From Hyphomonadaceae bacterium JAD_PAG50586_4 (lineage in GTDB: Bacteria; Pseudomonadota; Alphaproteobacteria; Caulobacterales; Aquidulcibacteraceae), in the NCBI GenBank assembly GCA_023242925.1, contig CP096134.1:372001-436000 (forward strand): DNA of 64,000 bases. Reading direction: 5' to 3'. Both the position numbers and the translations under genes were made by a program. Shown here one piece after another: positions 37,320 through 47,710 of the stretch; within the stretch, counting starts at the first letter, position 1, and the number at the start of each line of letters is the position of its first letter. The notes beneath the pieces were generated by a model. The model was not told the origin of the DNA, made no database searches, and saw only the letters and a list, made by a program, of their open reading frames with translations.

Positions 37320-38272
37320 GCGGCGCCATTGATCTCGGCGCCGTCCGCCGCCGCTCGGCGCTGGAACGCGCGCTCGGGCCCGCGATCGCCGATGCGCTTG
37401 CGCGCGGCGATGTCGTCGAGGCGATGATCAATGCCGACGGCAAGCTTTGGCTCGACGTCGTCGGGCAGGGGATGGCGGAGACGACCATCACGCTCAGCGC
37501 GGCGGATCGTGAAGCCGCGATCCGCTTGCTTGCGCACGAGGCGGGCGAAACGGTGGGCGTTGATCGGCCCATGCTCTCGACCATCCTTCCGGGCTCCTCC
37601 GCCCGGGTGCAAGCGGTGCTGCCGCCGCTCTCAGCCGCACCCTTGCTGGCGATCCGCAAACGGCCGCAGCACCTCTTCACGCTCGCCGATTATGTTAGCG
37701 ATGGCGTCGCCAGCGAGGCGCAGGCGTCCGTCTTGCGGGACGCGGTCGCAGGCCGGCGCAACATTGTCGTCGCCGGCGGCACGGGCTCGGGAAAAACCAC
37801 TTTGCTCAATGCGCTGCTTGCGGAGCCCAGCTTCCGCGACGCGCGCGCCATCATCCTGGAAGATACGAGCGAGTTGCAGTGTTCGAGCCCGAACGCGGTG
37901 CAGCTGCTGACGCGACGTGCGCCGCCGACCGTCACCATGCGCGACCTCGTCCAGATGACATTACGCTTGCGGCCCGACCGCATCGTCGTCGGCGAGGTGC
38001 GCGACGCCGCAGCGCTCGAAGTGCTGAAGGCGTGGAATACGGGCCATCCAGGCGGGCTCTTAACTGTTCACGCCAATTCCGCCGCCGATGCTCTGACGCG
38101 CCTTGAGGATCTCTGCGCGGAAACCATGGCCGCGCCCTCAGCCCGCATGATCGCCAGCGCCATCGATCTCATCGTCTTTATCAAGCGCACGCAAAGCGGG
38201 CGCGCCATCACCGACATTGTCGAAGTCAAAGGTGTGGAGGGAGGGGACTATGTCACGACTAGTATCGAGTAG
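37316..38272 (+). CDS. trbB: conjugal transfer ATPase TrbB (VirB11 family)
   Basis: A 318-residue secretion ATPase. Walker A is GGTGSGKTTLLNAL, followed by the Asp box ILEDTSELQ and Walker B-like RPDRIVVGEVRD, then GHPGGLLTVHANSAADALTRLEDL. It forms the hexamer at the base of the mating channel. The reading frame is intact. Confidence 0.93.
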   Translation: MSGAIDLGAVRRRSALERALGPAIADALARGDVVEAMINADGKLWLDVVGQGMAETTITLSAADREAAIRLLAHEAGETVGVDRPMLSTILPGSSARVQAVLPPLSAAPLLAIRKRPQHLFTLADYVSDGVASEAQASVLRDAVAGRRNIVVAGGTGSGKTTLLNALLAEPSFRDARAIILEDTSELQCSSPNAVQLLTRRAPPTVTMRDLVQMTLRLRPDRIVVGEVRDAAALEVLKAWNTGHPGGLLTVHANSAADALTRLEDLCAETMAAPSARMIASAIDLIVFIKRTQSGRAITDIVEVKGVEGGDYVTTSIE

Positions 38273-38573
38273 GCGCGTCGCGCCGGTGTTTTTGGTTTTG
38301 ATTGTCGCGGTCTTCGCCGGCGACGCCGTCGCCGCGGGGTCGGGCATGCCCTGGGAAGGGCCGCTCGAACAAATCGTCGATTCCATCACCGGCCCCGTCG
38401 CGCGGGCGGCCGCCGTGATCGCCATCGTCATCGCCGGCGTCACCATCATCTTCTCTGAAGGCGGGGGCGGCGTGCGCAAGCTCGCCTTCGTCGGCCTGGG
38501 CATCGCCGTGATGTTCGCCGCGGTCAGCTTCTTCCTCGACTTCTTCGGCTTCGCCGGCGGAGCGATGCTGTGA
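38250..38573 (+). CDS. trbC: TrbC pilin-like protein
   Basis: A 107-residue VirB2/TrbC pilin precursor. A long signal (VAPVFLVLIVAVFAGDAVAA) and two hydrophobic segments (AAAVIAIVIAGVTIIFS; LAFVGLGIAVMFAAVSFFL) flank a short loop. It begins inside the 3' end of trbB after a GGAGGG ribosome site. Confidence 0.88.
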   Translation: MSRLVSSRRVAPVFLVLIVAVFAGDAVAAGSGMPWEGPLEQIVDSITGPVARAAAVIAIVIAGVTIIFSEGGGGVRKLAFVGLGIAVMFAAVSFFLDFFGFAGGAML

Positions 38574-38836
38574 GCGCCGATCTGCCTGACGATTATGTGA
38601 CGCCGCTGCGGACGAGTCTCACGCGTCCCATTCTGTTGGGCGGCGTCCCGCGCGCCTTCGCCATTCTCAATGCGACCTTGGGCGCGGCGATCGGCTTTGG
38701 TCTGCAGCAGCCTTTGATCGGCTTGCCGCTTTGGATCGTTGCGCATGGCGGCGCCGCTTGGGCCGCCGCGCGCGATCCCTGGTTTCTCGAAACGTGGCCG
38801 CGGCATCTCGCCAAGCCTCTCTTCTTCGATGCGTGA
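38570..38836 (+). CDS. trbD: TrbD (VirB3-like) inner-membrane protein
   Basis: An 88-residue protein with two membrane helices (AFAILNATLGAAIGFGLQQPLI; LWIVAHGGAAWAA) and the typical TrbD start PLRTSLTRPILLGGVPR. GTG 38570 overlaps the trbC stop. It anchors TrbE in the channel. Confidence 0.87.
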   Translation: MSADLPDDYVTPLRTSLTRPILLGGVPRAFAILNATLGAAIGFGLQQPLIGLPLWIVAHGGAAWAAARDPWFLETWPRHLAKPLFFDA

Positions 38837-38842
38837 CGCCCC

Positions 38843-41341
38843 ATGATGTATCTTCGCCCCTATCGCAATCTGAGCGCACGATTGAGCGACTTCCTGCCTT
38901 GGGCCGCTTTGATTGGTCCTGGTGTGGTCCTCAACAAGGATGGCGCCTTTCAACGCACTTTGTCTTTCCGTGGTCCGGACCTCGACTCATCGACGCCGTC
39001 CGAATTGATGGGCGCAAGCGCGCGCCTCAACAATGCGCTGCGCCGCTTCGGGTCTGGCTGGTGTCTTCATGTCGAAGCGCGCCGTGCGCCCGCGCCGGGC
39101 TACCCCGATGCGCAATGGTCGAATGGCCTTGCCTGGCTCATCGATGAAGAGCGCCGCGCCGTCTTCGAAAGCGCGGGCGCGCGCTTCGAGAGCCGCTATT
39201 TCGTGACGTTGACCTGGCTGCCGCCGGCTGAGCGCCAGGGCAGGCTTGAATCGTACCTGTTTGAAGGCGCCGCGGCAAAAGCAAACGCCGACGCCGTTGA
39301 TTACAACGCTCACCTTGAGCGCTTCCTCCGTGAAAGCGACCAGCTCTGTGCATTGTTCGAGGCGACCTTGCCGGAAGCGCGTTGGCTGGGCGATGAAGAG
39401 ACGCTCGGCTATCTGCACGATTGCGTTTCAGATCGCACCCATCGCGTCCAAGTCCCGGCCACGCCCTTTCATCTCGACGCGCTCTTGACCGATGCGCCTT
39501 TGCTGGGCGGTCTGTCGCCCAGGCTCGGCCGCAATCATTTGCGTGTCATCTCGGTGCGCAGCTTCGTCACGCACACTGAGCCCGGACTTCTCGATGCGCT
39601 TAATCGCCTCGCCATCTCCTATCGGTGGATCACGCGCTTCATGCCGCTCGATCGCGAGGAGGGGCGGCGCGAACTGGAGAAGATCTGCAAGCGCTGGTTC
39701 TCCAAACGCAAAGGGCTGATGACATTGCTGCGCGAGGCGCTCTTCCGCGAGGAGGCGTTGCTCGTCGACAATGATGCGGCCAATCAAGCCGAGGATTGCG
39801 ACCACGCCCTGCAGGACCTCGGCGCCGACGCCGTCTCGGCCGGATACGCCACGCTTACCATTGTCGTGGCCGAGTCCGACGAAGCCGTCGCCGAAGAAGG
39901 CGTGCGCCAGCATCCAGCAGGTCGCCGATGGTCTGGGCTTCGTCACCGAAGTGGAAAGCGTGAATGCGGTTGAGGCTTGGCTCGGCGGGCTGCCTGGTCA
40001 GGCTTATGCAGACGTGCGGCGGCCCATTCTTCTCTCGCCCAGCTTGGCCCATCTTCTCCCCTGAGCGCCGTCTGGGCCGGGCCGCCGCACAACACGCATC
40101 TGGATGCGCCGCCTTTGATGCTGACGGCGACCGATGGCGCAACGCCGTTCCGCCTCAATCTCCATGTCGGCGATGTTGGTCACACGATGATCGTCGGCCC
40201 GACCGGCGCCGGCAAGTCGGTGCTGCTCGCGACCTTGGCCGCGCAATTCTTGCGCTATGCGCATGGCGAAGCGGAACGCGCACAAGTCTATTTGTTCGAC
40301 AAGGGAAGATCGTGCCGCGCGACGGTGCTCGGCCTCAACGGCGACTTCTTCGATCTCGGCGAGGAGGACGCGCTTGGGCTCCAACCTCTCGGCGCCGTCG
40401 ACAATGATGAAGAGCGCGCCTGGGCGCTGGACTGGCTGGCCGATTGCATCGCCGCGGCCAATGTGCCGGTGACGCCGGACGTGAAGGCCGAACTCTGGCG
40501 TGCGCTCGGCGTGCTGGCGAGCCGCGAGCCGCGTGACCGGACCATCACTTTGTTTGCCGCCTTGGTGCAGGATGCGAACGCGCGTGGCGCGCTGATGCCG
40601 TTCACACATGCGGGCCCTCATGGCCGGCTCCTGGACGCCGATCAATCCACACTCGGCTACGGCGCCGTGCAAGCCTTCGAGATGGACGATCTGTTGCGGC
40701 GTCCCATAGCTGCGCGCGCCGTATTGGCCGTTCTCTTCCGCGCGCTTGAGCGCCGCTTCGATGGCCGCCCGACTTTGCTTCTGCTCGACGAGGCGTGGCT
40801 CTTCTTGAGGGACAGCGCATTCGCCGCGCAGATTCAAGATTGGCTGAAAACGCTGCGCAAGAAGAACGTCGCCGTGGTGTTCGCCAGCCAAGAGCTTGCG
40901 GACGTCGAGGCAAGCCCCATCGCCTCGACCATCATCGAGGCGTGCGCCACACGAATCTTCCTGCCGAATGATCGCGCGCGTGAACCTCGATCACGCGGTT
41001 TCTACGAGGCGCTTGGCTTGAACGCGCGCCAGATCGACTTGATCGCCAATGCTGTGCCGAAGCGCGATTATTATCTGGCGTCACGCGAAGGCGCGCGTCT
41101 GTTTGAACTGGGCCTCGGTCCAGCGACTTTGGCCTTCGTCGCGGCGTCCCGACCCGAAGATCAAACCCTGATGGATCGCATCGCAAGCGAGACGCCGCAC
41201 GCGGCGTTCGCCGCGGCGTGGCTGGAAGCGCGCGGCGTGCCGGCGGCGGCGGAAGCGCTGCGCCGGTTTGAGCGCGCATCGCTGCCCGCGCCTGAGCAAG
41301 CTCTGGAAATCGACTACGCACTCATGGAGGCGAGTAAATGA
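38843..41341 (+). CDS. trbE: conjugal transfer ATPase TrbE (VirB4 family), two frameshifts
   Basis: An 832-residue VirB4-type ATPase if two breaks are repaired. The N-terminal part (RNLSARLSDFLPWAALIGPGVVLNKDG) is intact to about 39897. An extra base near 39898-39901 shifts the frame at VAEE/ASIQQVADGLGFVTEV, and a missing C in the CCCC run 40058-40061 restores it at LAHLL/PLSAVWAGPP. Walker A (IVGPTGAGKSVLLATLA) and Walker B (LLLLDEAWLFLRD) lie downstream. The two opposite shifts enclose 160 bp still free of damage in its own frame, so the gene was coding recently or the errors are technical. Confidence 0.9.
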
Positions 41342-42054
41342 AACGGTATCAGTTTTCACGGCGCGCCTGGCTTTTTGGCGCCGCCTCGATCGTGGTCTCC
41401 GCCACGTCACAGGCGCATGCGCAGATGACGGTTATTGATCCAACCAATCTTGCCCAAAACGTAGTGCAGGCGGCGCGCGCCTTGGAGCAGATCAACAACC
41501 AAATCCGCCAGATTGAGCAGCAAGCGCAAATGCTGGCGCGCTCGCCGCTGCAATTGTCGGGAGAGCTCGGCCAATCTTTAGAGCAAGCGCGCGCGCTGTT
41601 CGATGCCGCGCGCGGCGTCGCCTTCGAGGCCGAAGAGGTCGGCGCCAGTCTGCGTGAGCTCTATCCCGAAACGTTCGAGGCGTTCGATCTGGACGCCGTG
41701 CTGCAGCGTTCTGACACTTGGCTGGAGGCGAGTCGCGACAGTCTCGAACTGGCGATGCGGGCAGAAGCGGGCGCCGCCGCCTCGGTGCGCGATGCGCGCG
41801 GCCGCATTGACGCCGCACTCGGCGCCTCGGCCGGGGCCGAGGGCCAGACCGGCGCCGCGCAAGCCGGCAACCAATTGTTGGGCGTGACGGCGACCCAGCT
41901 CGCGGAAATCCAGACGCTGCTCGCCGCGCAAGGGCGTGCGCTTGCGACCGAACGCATGGAGCGCATCGCCCGCGAACAGCGTGCGAGCGAGATCCGCCGC
42001 CGCGCTTTCCCGGCGGCGCGGCGCACCACCCAGCCTGCGCGCTCGGCCTTCTGA
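41338..42054 (+). CDS. trbJ: TrbJ (VirB5-like) periplasmic transfer protein
   Basis: A 238-residue protein with a signal peptide (AWLFGAASIVVSATSQAHAQ) and long helices rich in Gln/Ala (VVQAARALEQINNQIRQIEQQAQML), the family signature. It is thought to sit at the pilus tip or assist its assembly. It overlaps trbE by four bases. Confidence 0.9.
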   Translation: MKRYQFSRRAWLFGAASIVVSATSQAHAQMTVIDPTNLAQNVVQAARALEQINNQIRQIEQQAQMLARSPLQLSGELGQSLEQARALFDAARGVAFEAEEVGASLRELYPETFEAFDLDAVLQRSDTWLEASRDSLELAMRAEAGAAASVRDARGRIDAALGASAGAEGQTGAAQAGNQLLGVTATQLAEIQTLLAAQGRALATERMERIAREQRASEIRRRAFPAARRTTQPARSAF

Positions 42055-42064
42055 GGGAGCGATC

Positions 42065-43103
42065 ATGGATCCGACCACGATCAATTCCTTCCTGGACCAA
42101 TTCATCGCCGTCGCCGACGCCGGCTTCGGTTTGATCCAGGGCGATGTCGGCTATGTGCTGAATGCGCTGATCGTGATCTCGATCGCGCTGGCTGGCGCGC
42201 AATGGGCGTTGGCGCAGGAAGCGCCGATCGCGCCGTTCTTCCGCAAGGTGCTGTTCATCGGGCTGTTTGCGTTCTTGATCAACAATTGGAACGCGCTCGC
42301 GACGGCGATCAATCAATCGGGCGCGATGCTGGGCTTGAAGGCTGGCGGCGGCGGCCTATCATTGCCTGACCTGCACAATCCCGGGCGCATCGCCGAGATC
42401 GGCACTGAACTCTTTGGCAAAACCATCGAACTCGGCGAAGGCATGAACATCTTCACCGACTTTCTGACGTTGGCGACGATCCTGATCTCCGCGCTCGCCA
42501 TTCTCGTCGCCTTCTTCGTCTTGGCGCTGCAGATTTTCGTCGCGCTGATCGCGTTCAAGCTCGGCTCGCTCGCGGCCTTCGTCGCCCTGCCGTGGGGGTC
42601 TTCAACGGCACGTCTTGGGTGGCGGAGCGGCCGCTGGGCTGGGTCGTCGGCTCGGCCATCCGGCTCTTCGTGCTGGCCTTGATCGCAAGCGTCGCGATTA
42701 ATTTCGTCGAGACTTTGCCGGCGACCTTTCGCCTCGAAGATGGCGGCGTGCTCAACGTGCTCTTGTTCGGGTTGACCATATTGGGCCTTGCCTGGTTCGG
42801 TCCGCAGCTCGCGTCGGAAGTCGTGCAGGGCCAGCCGCACCTCTCAGGCGCCGATGCGGTGCGCACCGGCTTGGGCGCTGGCGCGTACGCCGCCGGCGGC
42901 GCCATGCTGGCTGGCGGCGTCGTCGGCGCCGGCGTGCGCGCCGCCGCCGCTACACATCGCCTTGTCACCAGCGCCACACGCCGCAGCGGCGGCGCCCGCG
43001 CGGCGGCGGCGGGGCAGGCGGCGCTGGCGCCGCAAGACCTGCGCCCGCCATCGATCATAGCCGCATGCAGCCGCCGCCGCGGCCGGCAGGGAGGACGTCA
43101 TGA
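42065..43103 (+). CDS. trbL: TrbL (VirB6-like) membrane protein, frameshifted
   Basis: A polytopic channel protein of about 345 residues. The first frame (DPTTINSFLDQFIAVADAGF...LGSLAAFVALPWG) ends in a G5 run at 42593-42597, where one base is missing. The next frame continues GVFNGTSWVAERPLGWVVGSAIRLFVLALIA. A second missing base near 43041-43046 would give the C-terminus DHSRMQPPPRPAGRTS, stopping at 43103 in overlap with trbF. The second repair is less certain than the first. Confidence 0.85.
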
Positions 43104-43783
43104 GTTTTCCGTTTCGAGCGCCCGCGCGCGCTTTGTCCGGCGAAGGCGCCGACACGCCCTACCGGCGGGCGCGTCAGGAATGGGACGCGCGCATGGGCTC
43201 GGCCGTGTTGTCTGCGCGCGCCTGGCGCGCCACCGCTTTCGCGGGATTGGCCGCTGCTGCGCTGCTTGGCGCTGGGCTGACCGCGGTCGCATTGCAGAAG
43301 CGCACATTCGTGCACGTGGTCGAGGTCGCGCCGGAAGGCCAGGTGCTCAATGTGCGCGCCATCGACGGACGCTGGTCGCCGACTGAAGCGCAAGTTGCCC
43401 ATCACTTAAGCCGCTTCGTTCGCCTGGTCCGCAGTTTGCCGACTGATGGCGTGGTGCTGCGCGAAAATTGGCTGGAAGCTTACGCGTTTCTCACACCGCA
43501 GGCGGCGGCGCACTTGAATGAACTCGCCCGTGAAGACGATCCGTTCCTCAGTCTCGGGCGGGTCGGGCGCACCGTGCATATCCGCTCCGTCATCGCCCGT
43601 TCCGATCGCTCTTGGGAAGTCAGTTGGATTGAGCGGGCGACCAACGCCACCGGCGCCGGCGATCCCGAACTCTACACTGGCGTCTTCACCGTGACGACGC
43701 GCGCGCCGCGCACATCGGAGGAGATCGCCGTCAATCCGCTTGGTCTTCTCATCAGCGACTTTTCATGGAGCCGCGAACGATGA
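43100..43783 (+). CDS. trbF: TrbF (VirB8-like) transfer protein
   Basis: A 227-residue bitopic protein. It starts with the typical cytoplasmic segment (GADTPYRRARQEWDARMGSAVLSARAWR), one helix (GLAAAALLGAGLTAVAL), and a periplasmic NTF2-like domain ending NPLGLLISDFSWSRE, a well-conserved TrbF C-terminus. Confidence 0.92.
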   Translation: MSFPFRAPARALSGEGADTPYRRARQEWDARMGSAVLSARAWRATAFAGLAAAALLGAGLTAVALQKRTFVHVVEVAPEGQVLNVRAIDGRWSPTEAQVAHHLSRFVRLVRSLPTDGVVLRENWLEAYAFLTPQAAAHLNELAREDDPFLSLGRVGRTVHIRSVIARSDRSWEVSWIERATNATGAGDPELYTGVFTVTTRAPRTSEEIAVNPLGLLISDFSWSRER

Positions 43784-44655
43784 ACATGCGCTCCGCCTTC
43801 GTAGCTTTGGCGCTGCTAAGCGCGACGCCGGCCGCGCACGCGCAAGATCAAACAGGCGTGGTCCAGTCTTCGGACCAATGTGTGCCGACGCGGCGCGTTC
43901 GCTGTCCGACCGCGGCCGAAATCCTCGCTGCCGCCAACGCCGCCGCCCGTCAGCGCGCCGATGACGCGGACTTCGCCGGCGCGCGCCACATCTATGCCTA
44001 TGCCCCAGGCGCGATCTACGAACTCATCGCCAACACCAACTATGTCTCGGCCATTCTGCTGGAGCCCGGCGAAGCGGTGACCGCGATCGCCGCCGGCGAC
44101 ACCACGCGCTGGATGGTGACTGAGGCCGAAGCAGAGAGCGCCAGCGCCGCGCGTGCGGTGGTGCTGGTCAAGCCGATGGCGGCGGGGGTGCGGACCAACA
44201 TCATCATCATCACTGATCGGCGCACCTACACGATTGAGGCGCGTGTCGGCGCGAGTGAAGCCTATGCGGTCGAGATCGCGTGGTCCTATCCCGAGACTGC
44301 GCTTCAACCCGCCGGCGCCACGCAAGCCGACACTCTCAACTTCGCCTATCGCGTCCGCACCGTGCGCGGGCAAACGCCGGTCTGGTCGCCCGCGCGTGTG
44401 TTTGATGATGGGGCGCGCACCTATGTCGAGTTCGCACCAGGCGTCGCCGTGCGCGAGATGCCGCCGCTCTTCGTCATCACTGCCGAAGGCGCCGAATTGG
44501 CGAATTACCGCGTCGCTGGCCAGCGTCTCGTCGTGGACCGGCTGTTTGACCGCGCTGAACTCCGTATGGGCGTACGCGCGCCGGTAATCGTGCGTATCGA
44601 ACGTCACGGCGCGCCAGCGGAGCGCCGCCGCGCCCGCAGGGGAGGCCGGCCATGA
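43780..44655 (+). CDS. trbG: TrbG (VirB9-like) outer-membrane complex protein
   Basis: A 291-residue protein with a signal peptide (FVALALLSATPAAHAQ) and a VirB9 fold (IYELIANTNYVSAILLEPGEAV, FNYRV-type core NFAYRVRT, YVEFAPGVAVREMPPLFV, LRMGV). ATG 43780 overlaps the trbF stop. It forms the outer-membrane ring with TrbI. Confidence 0.92.
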   Translation: MNMRSAFVALALLSATPAAHAQDQTGVVQSSDQCVPTRRVRCPTAAEILAAANAAARQRADDADFAGARHIYAYAPGAIYELIANTNYVSAILLEPGEAVTAIAAGDTTRWMVTEAEAESASAARAVVLVKPMAAGVRTNIIIITDRRTYTIEARVGASEAYAVEIAWSYPETALQPAGATQADTLNFAYRVRTVRGQTPVWSPARVFDDGARTYVEFAPGVAVREMPPLFVITAEGAELANYRVAGQRLVVDRLFDRAELRMGVRAPVIVRIERHGAPAERRRARRGGRP

Positions 44656-45707
44656 CCGCCGTCGCCCAACCGGCGCCGGCGCCTGATGTGGTCGCCATCC
44701 GCGCGCGCCCGCCGTCGCCGAAGCGTTTGTCGCGCAAAGTCCTGCTCGCCGGCGCGCTCAGCATGGGCGCCATTGTCGCCGTGGCGCTGATGCTTGGCTT
44801 GAGCGAGCGTCCCGACCGCGCCGGCGGCGCCGATCCGCAGGCCAACGCCGCGACGGCCGGACCGCCCGAAACCATCCGGCTCGCGCCGCCCGGCTATGAT
44901 GCGTTGTCGATGGAGGGCGCGGCGTTCGATGACGGCGGCGCCGAAGCCGACCCGCCCGAATTTCAACCGCCGGCCGATGCAAGCTGGACCGGCGCGCCGA
45001 CGCCCTCCGCGCCGCCAGCGGCGCCGCGCGCCGACCCCGAAGCGGACGCGCGCGCGTCCAGTATTCTGTTCGCCGCGTCAGGGCGTGCGACCACAGCGGA
45101 AGGCGACGACACCCGTCTCGATGCGCCGCTCCGGCCGCCGCGTTCGCCTTATGAATTGATGGCTGGAAGCCTCATTCCGGCGGCGCTCGTCACCGAGCTT
45201 AATTCCGATCTTCCGGGCCGCGTGATCGCTCAGGTGACCGCGCCTGTCTACGATAGCGTTCGCGGCGAGTATTTGTTGATCCCGCAAGGCGCGCGGCTGA
45301 TCGGCTCGTATGACAGCGAAACCGATTACGGCGACAGCCGGCTCGTGCTGATCTGGCAGCGTCTCATTTTGCCGAACGGCTGGAGCATCTCGCTCGACAA
45401 TATGCAGGGAACGGATCCAACCGGCGCTGCCGGCCTCCGTGATCGCACTGACAATCACCTCGATCGTCTGGGCCTTGCCATTGGCTTGTCCGCCATCGTC
45501 AGCGTCATCGCCAACGAGTCCGAGGGTGAAGATGATCAAAGCTTAAGCCGCAGCGTCGGCAACGCCGCCGCGCAAGAGGCGGCGCGATCTGGCGGCCGCA
45601 TCGTCGATCGCGACTTGTCCGTACGGCCAACACTGCGCGTCCGCGCCGGCGCGCCGGTGCGCGTGCTGGTGACGCGCGACATTCGTTTGCGACCGTACCG
45701 GCCGTGA
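44652..45707 (+). CDS. trbI: TrbI (VirB10-like) channel protein
   Basis: A 351-residue protein. One inner-membrane helix (LLAGALSMGAIVAVALMLGL) is followed by a Pro-rich periplasmic spacer and the VirB10 domain (SLIPAALVTELNSDLPGRVIAQVTAPVYDS, LIPQGARLIGSYDS, GWSISLDNMQGTDPTGAAGLRD), with the C-terminal VLVTRDIRLRPY. The reading frame is intact. Confidence 0.93.
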   Translation: MTAVAQPAPAPDVVAIRARPPSPKRLSRKVLLAGALSMGAIVAVALMLGLSERPDRAGGADPQANAATAGPPETIRLAPPGYDALSMEGAAFDDGGAEADPPEFQPPADASWTGAPTPSAPPAAPRADPEADARASSILFAASGRATTAEGDDTRLDAPLRPPRSPYELMAGSLIPAALVTELNSDLPGRVIAQVTAPVYDSVRGEYLLIPQGARLIGSYDSETDYGDSRLVLIWQRLILPNGWSISLDNMQGTDPTGAAGLRDRTDNHLDRLGLAIGLSAIVSVIANESEGEDDQSLSRSVGNAAAQEAARSGGRIVDRDLSVRPTLRVRAGAPVRVLVTRDIRLRPYRP

Positions 45708-45709
45708 CA

Positions 45710-46024
45710 ATGCTGCTCGAACATCCCGAAGATGAGCTGCCTGAAGACTTCGTCGATGCATTGCTCGACCGCCGCGAGGCCTCGGCCTATCTGGCAAAGA
45801 TCGGAATCAAACGATCGCCCGCCACCTTGGCGAAGATCTATTCGACCCGCGATGACGGTCCGCCGTGCCGCCACCATGGACGCATCCCCGTCTATCCCAA
45901 GCGGCTCTTGCATCTATGGGGCATGGGCCAATTGAGTGTGCTCCGGCGGGGCTCGCGCGAGCGGCGCGCGCAAGAGGCGTTGGCCGGGCAGGGCGGATGC
46001 GTCGACGTTGCGCCGCAGGCTTGA
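45710..46024 (+). CDS. small helix-turn-helix protein after trbI
   Basis: About 104 residues. The segment LLDRREASAYLAKIGIKRSPATLAKIYSTRDDGPPCRHHGRIPVY resembles AlpA/excisionase-type winged helix domains that read a DNA substrate of mobile elements. GTG 45704 overlapping the trbI stop or ATG 45710 could be the start. It may regulate or excise the element. Confidence 0.65.
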   Translation: MLLEHPEDELPEDFVDALLDRREASAYLAKIGIKRSPATLAKIYSTRDDGPPCRHHGRIPVYPKRLLHLWGMGQLSVLRRGSRERRAQEALAGQGGCVDVAPQA

Positions 46025-46066
46025 TAAAGTTCGCGGCAGAATCGGAGCAAGGCGGGAAGCGAAACT

Positions 46067-47622
46067 TTGCCCTTACGGGTCTTCATCAGCAGCGTGCAGA
46101 GCGAGTTCGCCGAGGAGCGGCGCAATCTGCGCGACTTCATTCGCTCCGACGCGACGCTGTCGCGCTATTTCGATGTGTTCCTGTTCGAGGATCAGCCGGC
46201 GCAGACGCGCAGCCCGACCGATCTCTATTTGGACGAGGTCGAGCGCTGCAATGTCTATGTTGGCTTGTTCGGCGTGCGTTATGGGTACGAGGATGCGGAG
46301 GGGTTTCGCCGACCGAGCGCGAGTATGATCGCGCCGTGCAGCACCGCAAACACCGGCTCGTCTTTGTGCGCGAGACCGACGAGGAGCGTCATCCGAAGGA
46401 AGACAAGCTGATTGGCCGCGCCGAGGCCGCCGTCGTGCGGCGGCGCTTCGTCGGCTTTCCCGATCTCGCCGTATCGTTGCGCGTCAGTCTGATGAAGGTG
46501 CTCGAAGACGAGCGCATCCTGATCACCAAACCCTTCGATGCTGCGCCAACGCAGCTCACGCTCAAATTCATCGACGATCAGAAGGTTGAGGACTTCCGGG
46601 CGTTGGCCGATAGCAAGCGCGGCTTTCGCCTGGTGCGCGCCAAGAACACCAAGGATGCGCTGACCCAGCTCAACCTGTTTGACGACAATAGACCCAATAA
46701 CGCGGCTATTCTGCTGTTCTCTAGCAATCCAGAGCGCGTCGCTTCCGGCGCCGAGATCAAGTGCGCGCACTATGCCGGCGCCGTTCCAGCGCGGCCGGCG
46801 CTGTCGTTCAAGATCTTCAACGGCTCCCTGTTCGAACAGATCGATCTGGCGGTCGGGTTTGTGATGGATCGGCTTGGCACGTCGCTCGGCGCGCGGACAG
46901 AGGGCGCGGGCGCGCCGATTGCCCACGAGATACCGCGGGACGCCGTCAACGAGACGATCGTGAATGCGATCGCGCACCGCGATTACACTTCAGCCGCGGG
47001 CGTGCACGTGAACGTGTTTTCCGATCGCGTCGAGATTGCCAATCCTGGCGAGTTACCGCGCGGCCTGACGCCCGAACATCTGCGTGAGATCCATTCCTCG
47101 ATCCCGCGCAATCCGCTGCTGGCGAAAGCGTTCTTTCTGTCGGGCTATATGGATACTGGCGGCACCGGCACGTTGGAAATGATCCGCGTGTGCCGCGAAG
47201 CAGGCCTGCCCGAGCCCAGCTTCGCGCAGCGCGGCGATCAGTGGACGGTCACGCTTTGGCGCGACTGGCTGACCGAGGCCTATTTGAATGCGTTGTCGCT
47301 GAACGAGCGGCAGCGCAAGGCGATGAGCGCGATCAAGATGCGCGGCCGGCTGGACAATTCTTCCTACCAGGAGCTCACCGGCGCCTCGGAAGCGACGGCG
47401 CTGCGTGATTTGCGTGAACTCGCCAAGCACGGCGTCGTCGTACGCGTCGGCGGCGGGCGTACCGCGGGCTATGAGCGCGCCCGGGAAAAACCCGTCATAA
47501 ACCCGTCAATCCCGTCACCGGCCGCCGCCGCGGAAACCCGTCATAAACCCGTCAAAGCCGTCACGCCGGCGAAGAAAAAGACCAAAAGCGCGGCGAAAAA
47601 AGCTAAGAAATCATCGGACTGA
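46067..47622 (+). CDS. DUF4062 and GHKL ATP-binding transcriptional-regulator-like protein, frameshift
   Basis: About 518 residues once one break is repaired. The N-terminal DUF4062 domain (LRVFISSVQSEFAEERRNLRDFI, CNVYVGLFGVRYGYED) leads through a G4 run at 46300-46303, one base missing, to VSPTEREYDRAVQHRKHRLVFV. The middle has a RecG-like ATP-binding core (DAVNETIVNAIAHRDYTSAAG, NPGELPRGLTPE) and a winged helix (NSSYQELTGASEATALRDLRELAKHGVV). A Lys-rich tail follows. TTG 46067 appears to be the start. Proteins of this build are often regulators or defence-associated; no role is established here. Confidence 0.78.
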
Positions 47623-47666
47623 GGGGCGCCTCAGGCGGCGATCCACAGCCGGTCCGCGGCGCGGGA

Positions 47667-47695
47667 TTGACCCCAGAACATAAAGTGAACATTAT
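47667..47695 (+). promoter_or_regulatory. LexA-type SOS promoter of the 47711 gene
   Basis: TTGACC (47667-47672), a 17-bp spacer and CATTAT (47690-47695) form a sigma-70 promoter. The box GAAC-N7-GAAC (47676-47690) spans the spacer and the first -10 base, the alphaproteobacterial LexA site. The downstream ATG is at 47711. Confidence 0.72.
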
Positions 47696-47710
47696 TCCCG
47701 CTCCGCAATA

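Noticed and set aside
38843..41341. trbE as three separate genes
   Set aside because: The three pieces are consecutive parts of one VirB4-type ATPase; two single-base shifts explain them.
45865..46066. 5' extension of the DUF4062/ATPase frame
   Set aside because: Overlaps the small HTH gene; the DUF4062 start in the adjacent frame explains the N-terminus.
47619..47634. 6-bp hairpin CTGAGG/CCTCAG over the stop of the DUF4062 gene
   Set aside because: Short, no T tract, expected by chance in GC-rich sequence.
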